DNA of 64,000 bases from positions 560,501-624,500 of the forward strand of contig AP026145.1 of NCBI GenBank assembly GCA_030295235.1. Reading direction: 5' to 3'. Under the pieces are notes generated by a model, which saw only the letters and a program-made list of their open reading frames with translations, was not told the DNA's origin and ran no database searches. Shown in pieces: positions 31,462 to 41,895 of the stretch. The first letter of the stretch is position 1. Every line of letters starts with the position of its first letter. The translations under genes and the position numbers were made by a program. Source of the stretch: Fistulifera solaris (taxonomy: Eukaryota; Bacillariophyta; Bacillariophyceae; Naviculales; Stauroneidaceae).

Positions 31462-32013
31462 ATTTTCAGAAGTAAGTGTAAAAGAAAAGACTTCTTACTC
31501 TGGAGTATATGAATAGCAAGCGCAATGGATGTCGGGTGAAATTCGATTTTGTCGAAGACTACGCCTTCAGAATTTCCGTGTGAATTCGTTTTCTTATAAC
31601 TTATAAAATGCACTTACAGCTTTTCTGTATGTAGTATTAAAGCATTTTACACATAAACAGAGTTTCTGTTATCGCAACAACATACTCCATAAATTTTATC
31701 CCGGGACTGAAACTACGTCGAGTCGCAACTTTGTCAATCCATAGTAAACTTAGATTCTTCATTCATTGATTACATCGGTACCAGGCACGGTGCAGTAACA
31801 ACAGCAATAGCTTGCCATAATACTGAGTAGATAGTTCTCGCGAAAGAGTTGTCAGCAAGTATTACCTTGAAGCAGCTACTAGGAAGTCGCATGTCATTGC
31901 CATCGAAATCGTGGGCGCTTGTTAATAACTTACGACGACCGACGCTATCAAAATTCATGAGGGATTAGATTGGAGCTGGTGGAATCGAAGTTAATATGCA
32001 TTTACTATTACAC
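31462..32013. other. intergenic, nothing recognised
   Basis: 550 bp. The only open frame of note (31770-31958, minus, 62 codons) has no family resemblance and I do not call it. Confidence 0.45.
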
Positions 32014-33653
32014 TTAGTTCTCATTTCGAGTTGTTTTCCTTGCAAAAATTGCCGCATCACCCGATTTCTTGCGCTTCCGAATCCGATTGCACTGAGAGGA
32101 TTCTCGAGAAAGAGATGTCGGCGAAAAGGTACAGTCAAGATTCAAAGTATGAATAAACTCACACAAGGTATCCGTATGATTTGCTAACAACAAGGCTGTG
32201 CGCTGAAAGCTCTTAGAAGCACCTTCCGCCAGCGTCGTCGCCACCAACGGTGGCCGCACAACCGTTGCTTCTGCAACAAGTCCGGCTGATCCATTATAAA
32301 ACTTATTAAGAGCATACAGCTCATCGATGGTCGATCCGTCTGTGCACTTTTTACCGGATTTATCCTGCACCACCACATTCCGGTTGCGAGAGAGCAGGTG
32401 CTGTAGCGTCGAGCGGTTGAAGTAGTATCGCTGAACAAACTCTCCTTCCGCTTTATCCAAGTATCCCTCCAATGAATCGAATTTTGTGGCAAAGGATTGT
32501 ACAACCAAGGTACGAAGAGATGGGTGTCCTTCTATAGCTTCGAAAACTCCTTGAAAATGGGGTCCCCAATAGAAACGGGATTCGGTTTTGCTCAAGTCTA
32601 AACATTGTAGATTTGGATTCGCGTAAATGACACGGATTAATGCACGTGCGACCGGTGCAACGTCATCAAAATCGAATGGCTCTGTGCTCTCAATGGACAA
32701 ACACAGCCTTTCAATATGGCCACATGTAGTAACTTGGTTCAAAAACGCAGTGAGAGTTGCAATGTGCTCGTCGCTGAATTGCCATAGATGCAAAGTGAGG
32801 TCTCTTGCCCGAATTTCACAAGAAATGAAATCTTCTGGCTCAATGTGGCATGAAAAAAGCCGGTAGTTCAAAACGTTTACCTTGGCGGACAATGGAGTTA
32901 GGGCACATTCCCTATTGTATGAAACGATCTTTAGCTTTTCAAGGTTTGACAGGCGTCTCAGATTAGCGCTGCTCAAACACATCCTATTACGAGACTGGAA
33001 CAGATCGAGCGATCCAAAAGTAGACACTCTATTTTCAAGCGCATCGACAAAAGCTTTTCCGTCGTCAAGAAACGCCACACCGTGTCCCATCAGGCGCAAA
33101 TCTAAAGGATAAGGCCTTGACGCTAGAATTACAGCTTGCTCGGGGCTGAGTTTAGCGTTTATGCAGACGCGCCTTGTCGGATTCGAGTCAAGTACTTGAG
33201 CGAGCTGCGTCGGCTGCAAAGAGTTCGTAAAATCGAACTCTAATTCGTTTTTCTTTTGCTGTAACATGCTATTTCCGTCTGCTTCTCTGATGCATGCTGG
33301 AGAGACCCAAAAAATGCAAAAGTCTCGGCAATTGCAGCATCCGTTTCACCGTAAATGGTGCAGTGGAAATTTTTCTCACAGACGTTTTCGAGTACCAAAC
33401 ACAGATGCCGCTCCCAAAACGAGTCAACCCAATTTTGACAAATGATAATGACGGTACCATTCTCCCGCCAGATGGCAATGCGTCGCAATTTCTTCCAGTC
33501 AAACTCGTCGAGCGACGTCGGTTCGCGCAGTAGTTTGTACATGGGAAAAGACCTTTTCGGGTGTAGAGCCTCTTGTCGGGAAGAAAGTCGGTCCCGTCGC
33601 ATGAGCTGCAAGAGCGGTTGTCGTCGTGCTTGATTATTCATTGTTTGCTGCAA
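32014..33653 (-). CDS. leucine-rich-repeat-like protein of unknown function, frame-broken
   Basis: Frames 33653-33240 and 33267-32014 overlap by 28 bp and should be one protein of about 545 aa. Adding one base to the TTTT run at 33254-33257 joins EIACYSK to KKNELEFDFTN. The larger part has irregular leucine-rich strands (SSANLRRLSNLEKLKIVSYN, LTLHLWQFSDEHIATLTAFL, NPNLQCLDLSKTESRF, GHPSLRTLVVQSF) with 25-35 residue spacing. It resembles the large, rapidly diverging LRR-like families seen in diatom genomes. A basic C-terminus (NRIRKRKKSGDAA) may target the nucleus. There is no signal peptide and no catalytic motif; the function is unknown. Confidence 0.65.
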
Positions 33654-34239
33654 GGAGACAAGTAATGCAATCCCTGGGAAGCTCCTTTATCAAATGAAGA
33701 AAGAGAGGCGACAAGATAGTGCTCGCCTGCTTCAACAACTTTGTTATTGTTGCGCTTGATGCTTTATGAGGATTGCAAGCAAGTGATGATGCTTCGCGTG
33801 AAAAGCAGCTCCGCCAGAGGGCGCACAGCAGTATAACTCCCACGTGACATCGTCGCTGCGGCTGCCTGAAAGGCCAGTTTGAGCGCGGGAATGAATAGGA
33901 TGAAAGGTATTACGGAGTATTTTTTTAAAATCAATGCCATTGTACCATGTAAGTGTAGTAAAAGAACACTTTCTTTTTCTTCGACAAAACGGTTAATAAT
34001 GCAACAAAAAAGATCGCGACGCGAGGGTCAGGGCACTTTACAGTACCCGTAGGACTTGTTATGTAGCTAATCGCACTGTCGGAAAACGTCATCTTCACAG
34101 GCACAGCTTATGGTATTTTTACAGCTTTTCTGATAATGCGAATATACCAGTCTAATTGTTGTCAGAATTACCGTCGTTCATTCTGCATTCTGCATTCTGC
34201 TTAATGCTGCAGTTCTGGTAGTCTTTTCGAAATGATGCT
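33654..34239. other. intergenic with short direct repeats
   Basis: 585 bp of divergent promoter region. It contains TACGGAGTA at 33911-33919 and a small run of CATTCTG repeats near 34180-34200 (TTCATTCTGCATTCTGCATTCTGC). No gene. Confidence 0.5.
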
Positions 34240-34542
34240 ATGTTGCGAAATCATTTTCAACGCGTTCTTTTGTCAGGAAAAGCTCACAGATCGGTATGGC
34301 ATGCCGGTTTTCTCCATGCGAGGGAAGCGGAAGAATTGTCACGGACGATTGCTCAGAAACGTCAGGAAATCTCTCGATTGACCCAAACATTTTCTTCAGT
34401 GGTTCGTCTGGTGGAATTAGAAGACGAAATTAGCACTTTAAAGCAACAATACCTATCTTTGTGTGGAGAAGAGTGGGAGGAGGGTGATGGTTCGTTGGAA
34501 CGAGCAAATGAGAAACCAGAGCCTGCCTTGTCTTCATTATAA
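34240..34542 (+). CDS. small coiled-coil protein, possibly mitochondrial
   Basis: Single-exon frame of 100 aa. The N-terminus (MLRNHFQRVLLSGKAHRSVWHAGF) is basic and lacks acids, like a mitochondrial presequence. Residues 28-75 form a heptad-patterned helix (EELSRTIAQKRQEISRLTQT; VELEDEISTLKQQYLSL). The tail is acidic. I do not recognise the family. It is short and there is no independent support, so it could be spurious, but codon use and targeting sequence make it plausible. Confidence 0.5.
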   Translation: MLRNHFQRVLLSGKAHRSVWHAGFLHAREAEELSRTIAQKRQEISRLTQTFSSVVRLVELEDEISTLKQQYLSLCGEEWEEGDGSLERANEKPEPALSSL

Positions 34543-34811
34543 ATCAAGAAAGACGATGAAAATTGTTTTCTGGGAGCATGAAAAAGAAGAAATAGAACTC
34601 GGCAACCAGATCGTTCTATTTTCTATATGGGTTACATCGCACGGCCGATTGCAGAATCAATGTCGATGTTTGACGTTCTCATTCAGTTCTTTTCAATTTA
34701 GAATTCTCTATGTTTACTTTATCTGTAATTTCTTCGAAGTATTGTTCCGTTTTCCATGAGTCCGCTAGTTTAGTATGAAGCCAGGACATTATATCCAGCA
34801 CCTGCCGACTA

Positions 34812-35459
34812 TTATTTTGTGTTCATATTCATTTCTTGTAGACGATCTTCCGCTAACGGGGCGTCAGCCAGAACCTTCGACAGTGGATCCCATATCGTTT
34901 CGATCCACTGTCGAATTTCTTCCTGCTGTTTCATTCGATTTTCCGCGTCTGTTGCGCCGACGTCACCCACCAATTCAGCTCCAGCCATGGTCAATGCTTT
35001 CACAATCGTTTTGGGGTTCTCCTGATACGTTTGGTACTTCGAGTCCCCTTGTCCACACATCGCTATGTAAATGCCTTTCAAAAACCCATCTTTATCTTGG
35101 TTGTCAGTGTAATCCGTAATCACTCGATCGCAAAACTTTCGAAATGCCTGAGCACCCATGGGCGCTCCGCCCGTCCCAAAGCTACTGACGAAGATGACCA
35201 CCACCGTTCGCCACGATGGAGACTCGAGGAAATCATCCATTTCCACGATTTTCACTTTTACATTCAGGCGCTGGGGCGCTTCTTTCGCAAAGGCCCGGGC
35301 GGCGTCTTCACTGGTGCCGCGCTGCGATCCGAAGAGCACCAAAATTTCTTCTTCTTTTTCAGCCATTGTCGTTTCTTCTTCGGTCATGGAAGTTCCGGGT
35401 TGAAAGTGCGACAGCGGTCGATTATCTCGTTTCGATGGAGGTTTCGCTAGACCGGGCAT
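34812..35459 (-). CDS. soluble flavodoxin-like (FMN) protein, paralog of 30036-30767
   Basis: Intact single-exon frame, 215 aa. After about 37 disordered residues (alternative starts at Met25 and Met32) comes one flavodoxin domain: phosphate loop VLFGSQRGTSEDAARAFA, VSSFGTGGAPMGAQAFRKF, and CGQGDSKYQTYQENP in the flavin loop. The Thr of the usual SQTGT is Arg here. Like its paralog 4 kb away it lacks a reductase domain, but it also lacks the tail anchor. Probably an FMN electron carrier in the cytosol. The pair looks like an old duplication in opposite orientation, with membrane-bound and soluble forms. Confidence 0.88.
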   Translation of the reverse strand: MPGLAKPPSKRDNRPLSHFQPGTSMTEEETTMAEKEEEILVLFGSQRGTSEDAARAFAKEAPQRLNVKVKIVEMDDFLESPSWRTVVVIFVSSFGTGGAPMGAQAFRKFCDRVITDYTDNQDKDGFLKGIYIAMCGQGDSKYQTYQENPKTIVKALTMAGAELVGDVGATDAENRMKQQEEIRQWIETIWDPLSKVLADAPLAEDRLQEMNMNTK

Positions 35460-36003
35460 TTCAATGATTGTTGTTCAAAGTAATTCGTTTATGCTTGGTT
35501 TTTGCTTTGGTGATCCGTGTTGTCGCCATGGAAGAATGCTTTGGCAGTCATTTTGTGACGCGGCTTCGGTTTTCTTCGTGTCACAAAAAGTCACAACATC
35601 CTTTTCCCAATGTAGTCGTACCGGCAACCGTCTTGATAATACAACACATGAAGCAAGTACCGTTGCATCGACTGTAGTTTTGAATGTATACGACTTTTTT
35701 TTACGTCGCATTTCTTTTTTTTTGCTGCCCAACACCCACACACACTTGCACACTTCTGCTTGCTTGACAGACACACTCGCGGCATGAAGGTGTGCTATTC
35801 CCGCCATCCACACTTTTTCCTTCATTCGAATCACACTCACATCACCGACAAAGTATGTTGGACAGTAGGAAAGTCACGCGCGGGGAAAAGTGTTTCTTTC
35901 CTTCCATTTCTTGACGCCGGAGGCTCTCTCGCATTATTATCGTTATCGTTATTTTCGAAAACAATATTTCTTTTTGCATCCATCAATCCCATCATCAACA
36001 AGC
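35460..36003. other. intergenic (divergent promoter region)
   Basis: 544 bp between divergent genes. It has poly-T tracts near 35690-35720 and CACA-rich sequence near 35735-35775. No convincing gene. Confidence 0.4.
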
Positions 36004-38277
36004 ATGAAGCCCTCTCTCGTTTTATACACGTCTCCGAATTGTTGTGAGGAGTCGGATAATTTGAAGGACTTTCTCGTGCAAGGGGGCTTTGATTTCGAAG
36101 AAAAGCGAGTGCTGGTGGTGCCCGGTACGTGGAATGAAGTTTGTCGAAGCTCCCTGTCATTCTTCCTCTCTCTTACAAACAGTTCTTTCAGCTGTCTTGA
36201 AATTAAAGTGGGGACCCGAGGCATCCTTGCCGGTGTTGCGGTACGGAAAAGATCATTGGATAGCGGCTCGCGATCACGAATCGCTGCGTCAACTCTACGT
36301 CGACCAGCTTCTCCTCTCGCACAGTCCTCGTTCTTCGTTGCAATCTCCAAAGAATGTTCTTTCACTCAAAGAGATCAGCTTTTCTCCCAACAATGGTAGT
36401 CTCAAAAAGCGTACAGTTTCCGTGTGCCTTCGTTCTGCCCCGTCGAAGATACGACGTCGACATCCGCGTCGTCCACGATCGAAATCGAATTTGTTCCTCA
36501 TAACCTGGAGGGTGGCTTCCAAGCCGTTGAAGAAAAGGATTCGAGCTCGCACTTGTATCTCGAAGAGGTGGAGGAATACCAGCGCACAACAAATGAGGAC
36601 GACGAGGATAGTCAAGAGTACATGGAAGAAATGTCGGTGATGGAGCGAGGAGATGAAGTAAGCGACGAGGAGGAGGACGACGTAGAAGAAACTATCATTG
36701 CGACATCATGCCGCGTCACGAATGAGGCGTCAAACTCACATACCATGCCGCCAGTGCCGGAGTTGATGCGTCGATTGTTGAAAGCTCTTCATCACGAGAC
36801 CTATCAGGACCGACAAGGCCAAACGCATTACTACGTCAAAGGTCGCGACGCCGTACGCATGCTACGTGCGCACCTGGAAAACGAGGGCGACACGCCGAAT
36901 GTTTCCGACTTTGATGCCATCTCCTACGGGAAGCAGCTCCTTCAGATGCAAGTTTTGCAGAATTATACGCCCGACGAGGATGAATTCGAAAAGTGTCTGT
37001 TGGTATTGCAGCCATTCTGGACTCCGCAAGTGTTGAACTCGTTCATGATCTGGCCCGAGGACCAAGAACTGTCGGAATCCGCCGAAGAAGTATTGCGTCG
37101 TTTGTCGAAGCAAATGGATGCGTTGACGAATGATCCCATTGCTGAAGACAACGAAACGCGTTGGGACGCTTTGGAGGTCGCTGTCTGTGAGCTACAAATG
37201 GTAGAGTTTCCTCACGAATCACCCGAGTTTGCTCTCAATCTCTACAACCTGATAGTCCGTCATGCTGTACATAAGAAAAGTAGCGACGAGTGGCCTACAG
37301 GTCTCGAATCGATGGAGAAGATGTGGCAGTCTATCGGTTATAACGTCGGTAGCGAATGGATTGATCTCATGACATTGCAGACCATGCTCTTGGGGCAGCA
37401 GAAACGAGTTGAGAAAAACCGCGACGTCATGAATCGGTTGCTTCGTCGGGGACGTCGCACTGAAAGTTACGATGGTTTCAGTCCTTGCTACTATAATTCG
37501 GTGGCACTGGACCCGCGTTACATATTTGCGATGACTTGGGGGTGCCAGTCGAGTCCGGTTGTCGCTACTTTGTGTCACAATCTTGAACAGTCATTGCGAG
37601 AAGCCGCGGAGCGCTATTGCCAGAAGCATGTCAAGATTTCGAAGCAACGAGTTGTCTTGCCGACCCTAGTCTCGTGGTATTGCAAAAGCTTTGGAGCCAC
37701 ACACGCCACCCAGGTCTTCAAACGTGTCCGGTCGTACCTCACTCCAGAACAGGACAGTCGTGTCAAGAAATACAAGCTACGCAATCCGCAATTCGAAATC
37801 GTATTCGCCGATGCGTCGAATTTCAAATGGGAGCCTCGCCTTTCCGATGATACGGAGGAAGGCGTCAGCGACACCGACGATATTCACAGCCAAAGTACGG
37901 CGACTGAAAGCTTCCATGATGCTTACATGAGCTCTCACCGACGTCGAGTGGAGCAGCTTCGGGCGTCAAGACCCACTCCTTCCCAAATCTATGGCGATAC
38001 CGAAACGCACACAAGAGCCTCATCCGGTCTCTGGGGCGAATTGATTGACGAAGAGCCACCAAGCGAGAAAGATTATGATGATCACTTTGACTACAACGAC
38101 GACGAAGTTATTCAATCCGGCTCCAGAAGTTTACTCGGTGATTTAGATTCATTTCGTGATCGTGGTGCCCTAACGCGGGGTCGCTCGCTCTATCTGACGA
38201 TGCGCAAAGAGATTTCTGCGCTCACTTTAGACATCGCCTTTCAGGACGAGCCCGGATTTCAACGTTTGCAACTATAA
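36004..38277 (+). CDS. glutaredoxin-like / DEP / DUF547 three-domain protein
   Basis: Exon 1 36004-36124; the intron starts GTACGT; exon 2 starts at 36192 (or 36183; both acceptors keep frame). About 735 aa. Residues 1-95 form a thioredoxin/glutaredoxin-like fold (KPSLVLYTSPNCCEESDNLK, then SLPVLRYGKDHWI) with Cys-Cys instead of CxxC. A long acidic stretch follows, then a DEP domain (VPELMRRLLKALHHETYQDR, GRDAVRMLRAHL). DUF547 comes next: FALNLYNLIVRHAV, then DPRYIFAMTWGCQSSPV, and LPTLVSWYCKSFGA. This order is known from plant proteins of unknown biochemical role. DEP domains bind membranes or GPCR tails. The frame breaks at the AAAAA run 36404-36408; one added A joins GSLKK to AYSFRVPSFCPVEDTT. 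Confidence 0.85.
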
Positions 38278-38340
38278 ATAATATGTGCCTTTCCAATAGT
38301 AACTTCATTTCTCGATTTCGTATAAATGCTAGCAATCTAC

Positions 38341-39636
38341 CTAACCATCACTCGCTGTGTCGACAGTATCATGGTTACTGCATCCGCCGTACTTAGCACG
38401 CTGAGGCATCGAAGCATGTATTCTGCGATGATCTTCACGTGATCTAGCCTGGTGAAGTTTTGCTGACTTTGGTTGCAACGTATTCGTTAGACCGCTGACA
38501 CCAAATAACTCCGCTGGCGAATGCTCCTCGGACCATTTCCAGGTGGGAAATACATCTCCGCCGTAAACACTATTTGTGAACTCGACAATAAAGACCCAAA
38601 AGGCAAAAGCTGATGTTGCCCATCCGACTATAAGCTGCATATATGCCAACGGTCCATCGTTATCGTTTCGTAGCAACCGAAATGCTTGGATCACAAGCTT
38701 CGTACAAGACAAAGTAATCAACATAGTTGTAAGTTTCGATAACAGAAATGATTGCAGCCAGAGACCGCAAACAAAAGCAAAGAGAAAGGAGGTCTGCACA
38801 AAGTTTCCTACGTTGTCCACTGGCCCGTCTAGCAAATTTTCGGCCAGAGTGCCTTCTGATGAGAAGTGAGTCTCAAGTATGATTTGAACACCCTTTGAAA
38901 ACCAGAACGTGCCAAAACCCAAAAATGCAACTGCCCCAAACAAGTTGTTCCGGAATACTTGCAACGTTCCAACTGTTACTTGTAGGAGCCCTCCTACAAA
39001 TACCATGTAAGGCCCCCAGGCCAAACGAAACGAAGACTCTACTAGAGTGGGAAAGATGTCATTCATCAGAGCAGTGGTCTCAAGTCCTATCATCATCGAC
39101 AAAGAGAAGAGCGCAGGAGCCATCGAGTTTGAGTGAGATTGTTTTAGAGCCGAAGACGATGATCCGAACGATTCTTGTTTTCTTCCCGCGGGTGCTTTCA
39201 TCATACGAGGTTTCAAGTTTTCCTCTCCTTGTGATTCATCACTATGCAGGCCTGACAAACGAATGTTCAATATGCCAGGATCTTCGTATGAGGTACTGCT
39301 AAAATCCCACTCAATATTGTTGGCTTCGCAAGCTTCGATGCGCATGAACGACTGCAGCTTGTCGAGGTAAACTTCAATCAAACGTCCTGGCACGGCTATA
39401 TCTTGATGCTCCAGAAACAGACTCACATGCGCCGGTGAACAAATGGCTGGTGGATTGAACCAAATACGCGCCACAGCATTGTCGAGACCATACCCCGGTC
39501 GATCGGGAAAGTACCGAACGGCAGCGAGTCGAGTAGTGTTCCGTTCTTGGGCATTCTGGGAGCTCGGCGGACGTACTTTCATATACGTTTTAACTTCTTT
39601 TGGTGCCATGAGTGTATTGTTAATATTGTCAGCCAT
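38341..39636 (-). CDS. GPR1/FUN34/YaaH (acetate transporter) family protein with N-terminal extension, copy 1
   Basis: Intact single-exon frame, 431 aa. Residues 1-165 are a soluble domain of unknown type (WFNPPAICSPAHVSLFLEHQ; AVPGRLIEVYLDKLQSFMRI; EWDFSSTSYEDPGILNIRLS) that I do not recognise. Residues about 170-385 carry six membrane helices of the acetate/succinate transporter family: NSMAPALFSLSMMIGLETTA, WGPYMVFVGGLLQVTVGTLQ, VFRNNLFGAVAFLGFGTFWF. The family signature NPAPLGL is altered (NSMAPAL). In microbes these proteins move acetate or ammonium-linked solutes. Here the substrate is unknown and the extended N-terminus suggests regulation. A tandem paralog follows on the same strand. 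Confidence 0.85.
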   Translation of the reverse strand: MADNINNTLMAPKEVKTYMKVRPPSSQNAQERNTTRLAAVRYFPDRPGYGLDNAVARIWFNPPAICSPAHVSLFLEHQDIAVPGRLIEVYLDKLQSFMRIEACEANNIEWDFSSTSYEDPGILNIRLSGLHSDESQGEENLKPRMMKAPAGRKQESFGSSSSALKQSHSNSMAPALFSLSMMIGLETTALMNDIFPTLVESSFRLAWGPYMVFVGGLLQVTVGTLQVFRNNLFGAVAFLGFGTFWFSKGVQIILETHFSSEGTLAENLLDGPVDNVGNFVQTSFLFAFVCGLWLQSFLLSKLTTMLITLSCTKLVIQAFRLLRNDNDGPLAYMQLIVGWATSAFAFWVFIVEFTNSVYGGDVFPTWKWSEEHSPAELFGVSGLTNTLQPKSAKLHQARSREDHRRIHASMPQRAKYGGCSNHDTVDTASDG

Positions 39637-39848
39637 GGCTACGAAAACAGTTCCGCACCATAATACGAGAGTTCACATGATGCATGCTGGAATGTGACAA
39701 GAAAATGAAAAAATGATGAGAACCGTGCATCCTTCGATAAGAACCGAACCGAATACCCTTTCTCGAGGGTCGCGGAGTAGATTTCTCCGGGGTGGAATGT
39801 TGTATTATAAGCTCTACCTGGTAATCGCCATTGATGATTTCAGTCGTC

Positions 39849-41219
39849 TCAACTGGTCTTGCTCGTGTCTTTAGTGGTTGTTAGCTCGCCGTTATCACCC
39901 TTATTCTCCGATACGTCACAGCCACCAAACTTTTCACCACGAGGTAAAGATGTGTGCACTTTGCGATGGTAGTTGAGAAATTTGGCTTGACGAAGCCTCG
40001 CCGCTTTTGATTGCAGTGTACCAACATTACCACTGGCTCCGAACACTTCTTCCGGCGAGTGCTCTTCGGACCACTTGTAGGTCGGATAGACCTGCTTCTT
40101 GTATACTCCGTTCGTAAACTCGACCAAAAACATCCAAAACGCAAATGCAGATGTCAGCCAACCGATGATCAGCTGCATGTAGGCCAGAGCTCCATCTTGA
40201 TCGTCACGCAACAATCGAAAAGCATGGACAATGAGCTTGGCGCACAACAGGCTAATCAACGCCGTACTGAGCTTGGACATTAAAAACGTTTGCTTCCATA
40301 ATGCACACGTGAAAAGAAAGACAAAGAGAACTCGAACAAAGAGCCAACGTTGTCAACTGGCCCCTCCAGTAGTGATTCGGCCACAGTTCCTTCGGATGCA
40401 AAGTACACTTCAAGTATGGACTCGGTGCCGTTGGAGAACCAAAATGTACCAAAGCCCAAGAATGCCACCGCGCCATACAAGTTGTTTCGGAACACTTGTA
40501 ACGTTCCGACAATTACTTGCAACAGACCTCCCACAAAGAACATGTAAGGTCCCCAGGCGAGACGAAACGAAGGTTCCACGGAACCCGGGAAGAGAGTGCC
40601 CATCAACGCCGTAGTCTCCAAACCCACCATTAGCGAGAAGGAAAACAAACCCAGAGGCACCGAGTTGGCGTGCTCCGGTCCTCCCTTTTTCTCGTTGCAA
40701 TGGGATGCTGTCGGCATGGAATCTCCCAGAGACTTGGAGCTCTGGGACGTTGCCGTGCTCCCCTGCCGTGGAGGCGATCATGGACGGCTTAAAAGACAAG
40801 GATAAATCTTCTTGCCAGTGAGGACTCTGCAAGTCCGTGAGACGGATATTCAGTATGCCAGGGTTTTGAGGAGACGATTCGCTAAAGTCCCACTCGATAC
40901 CGCTCGCTTCGCACCCCTCAATGAGCATGAAGGATTGAAACTTATCCAAATAGACTTCCACCAATAGACCCGGCAACGCAATGTCTTGTTGCTTCAAAAA
41001 CAAGCTCACATGCGCTGGTGAACAAATTTCGGGAGGATCGAACCAAATTCGTGCCACCGAGTTGTGTAGACCGTATCCGGGCCGATCGAGGAAATAGCGA
41101 ATGACGGCGAGTCGAGGTTCGTTTCCTTCTTGAATGTTCTTGAAGCTCGGCGGACGCACTTTGGTGTGCGTCTTCTTTTCCTCCCGGAACACCATGTACT
41201 GGTTACCGAAGTCGGTCAT
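39849..41219 (-). CDS. GPR1/FUN34/YaaH family protein with N-terminal extension, copy 2, frame-broken
   Basis: Three overlapping frames (41219-40410, 40717-40280, 40280-39849) align end to end with copy 1 and give about 455 aa. Removing one base from CCCC at 40760-40763 and adding one to AAA at 40323-40325 makes a single frame. Domain order is as in copy 1: soluble N-terminus (WFDPPEICSPAHVSLFLKQQ), then SVPLGLFSFSLMVGLETTAL, WGPYMFFVGGLLQVIVGTLQ, LYGAVAFLGFGTFWFSNG. Here the NPAPLGL signature is closer to canonical (NSVPLGL). Two frame breaks in one gene would suggest a pseudogene. But the protein-level conservation right up to each break argues for sequence error. Confidence 0.75.
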
Positions 41220-41895
41220 CTCGCTTGTCTTTTGTTGCTTATGAGAGAGGATTCGTTTGTATTTTTTGCGATAATTGTGTTACGTCGTCGCTCAAGTGCC
41301 AATTCCACTTTTTATCTTGCGATTTGTGGTGGAAAAATCGTTGGAGGGAGATGATGACGATGCGACCGTTCGTTGTATAACGATTAAAGTACGATAGAAT
41401 CGTCGGGTTCGCATTTTTTTGTTTGATTGCGCAAGGATTGCGTTCCGTCTCCCAGTCCCGACCATGATATTATGTTGATGGTAAGTCGTGAATCGATCTC
41501 CGGGTTTTTCGACCTACATGCGTGCATAATAGCACTTGCTTAAGCCGGCAATGGAACCGACCTGTGTAACAAAGCAACTGAAATCAACCTGTTTTGAGAA
41601 CACACGGAAGGTCGGTAAGGTTAGCGTCGGAAAGACAGTTTACTCTGCTACAATTAAGCGGCCCTCTGCTTTCGGATTGAAGGTCCAAGGTTTGATGAGG
41701 GTTGCAAGAATTTTTAAAGGCGGCTCGATTGATGCTACTAGTCCAATCGCGTACATAGACTATTATTCCTTGTCCCAAGAGAAACTGTGACGTAGTAATC
41801 ATTTGTAAATTCATAATCTTAAAACTTTAATTCACTTAACACATTCGAACACCTTGTTCCCTCCTTCGAACACTTTCACTTGTTAAACTTCTTTA
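41220..41895. other. intergenic, nothing recognised
   Basis: 675 bp. The forward frame 41536-41790 (84 codons) shows no family features. No repeats or RNA genes. Confidence 0.45.
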
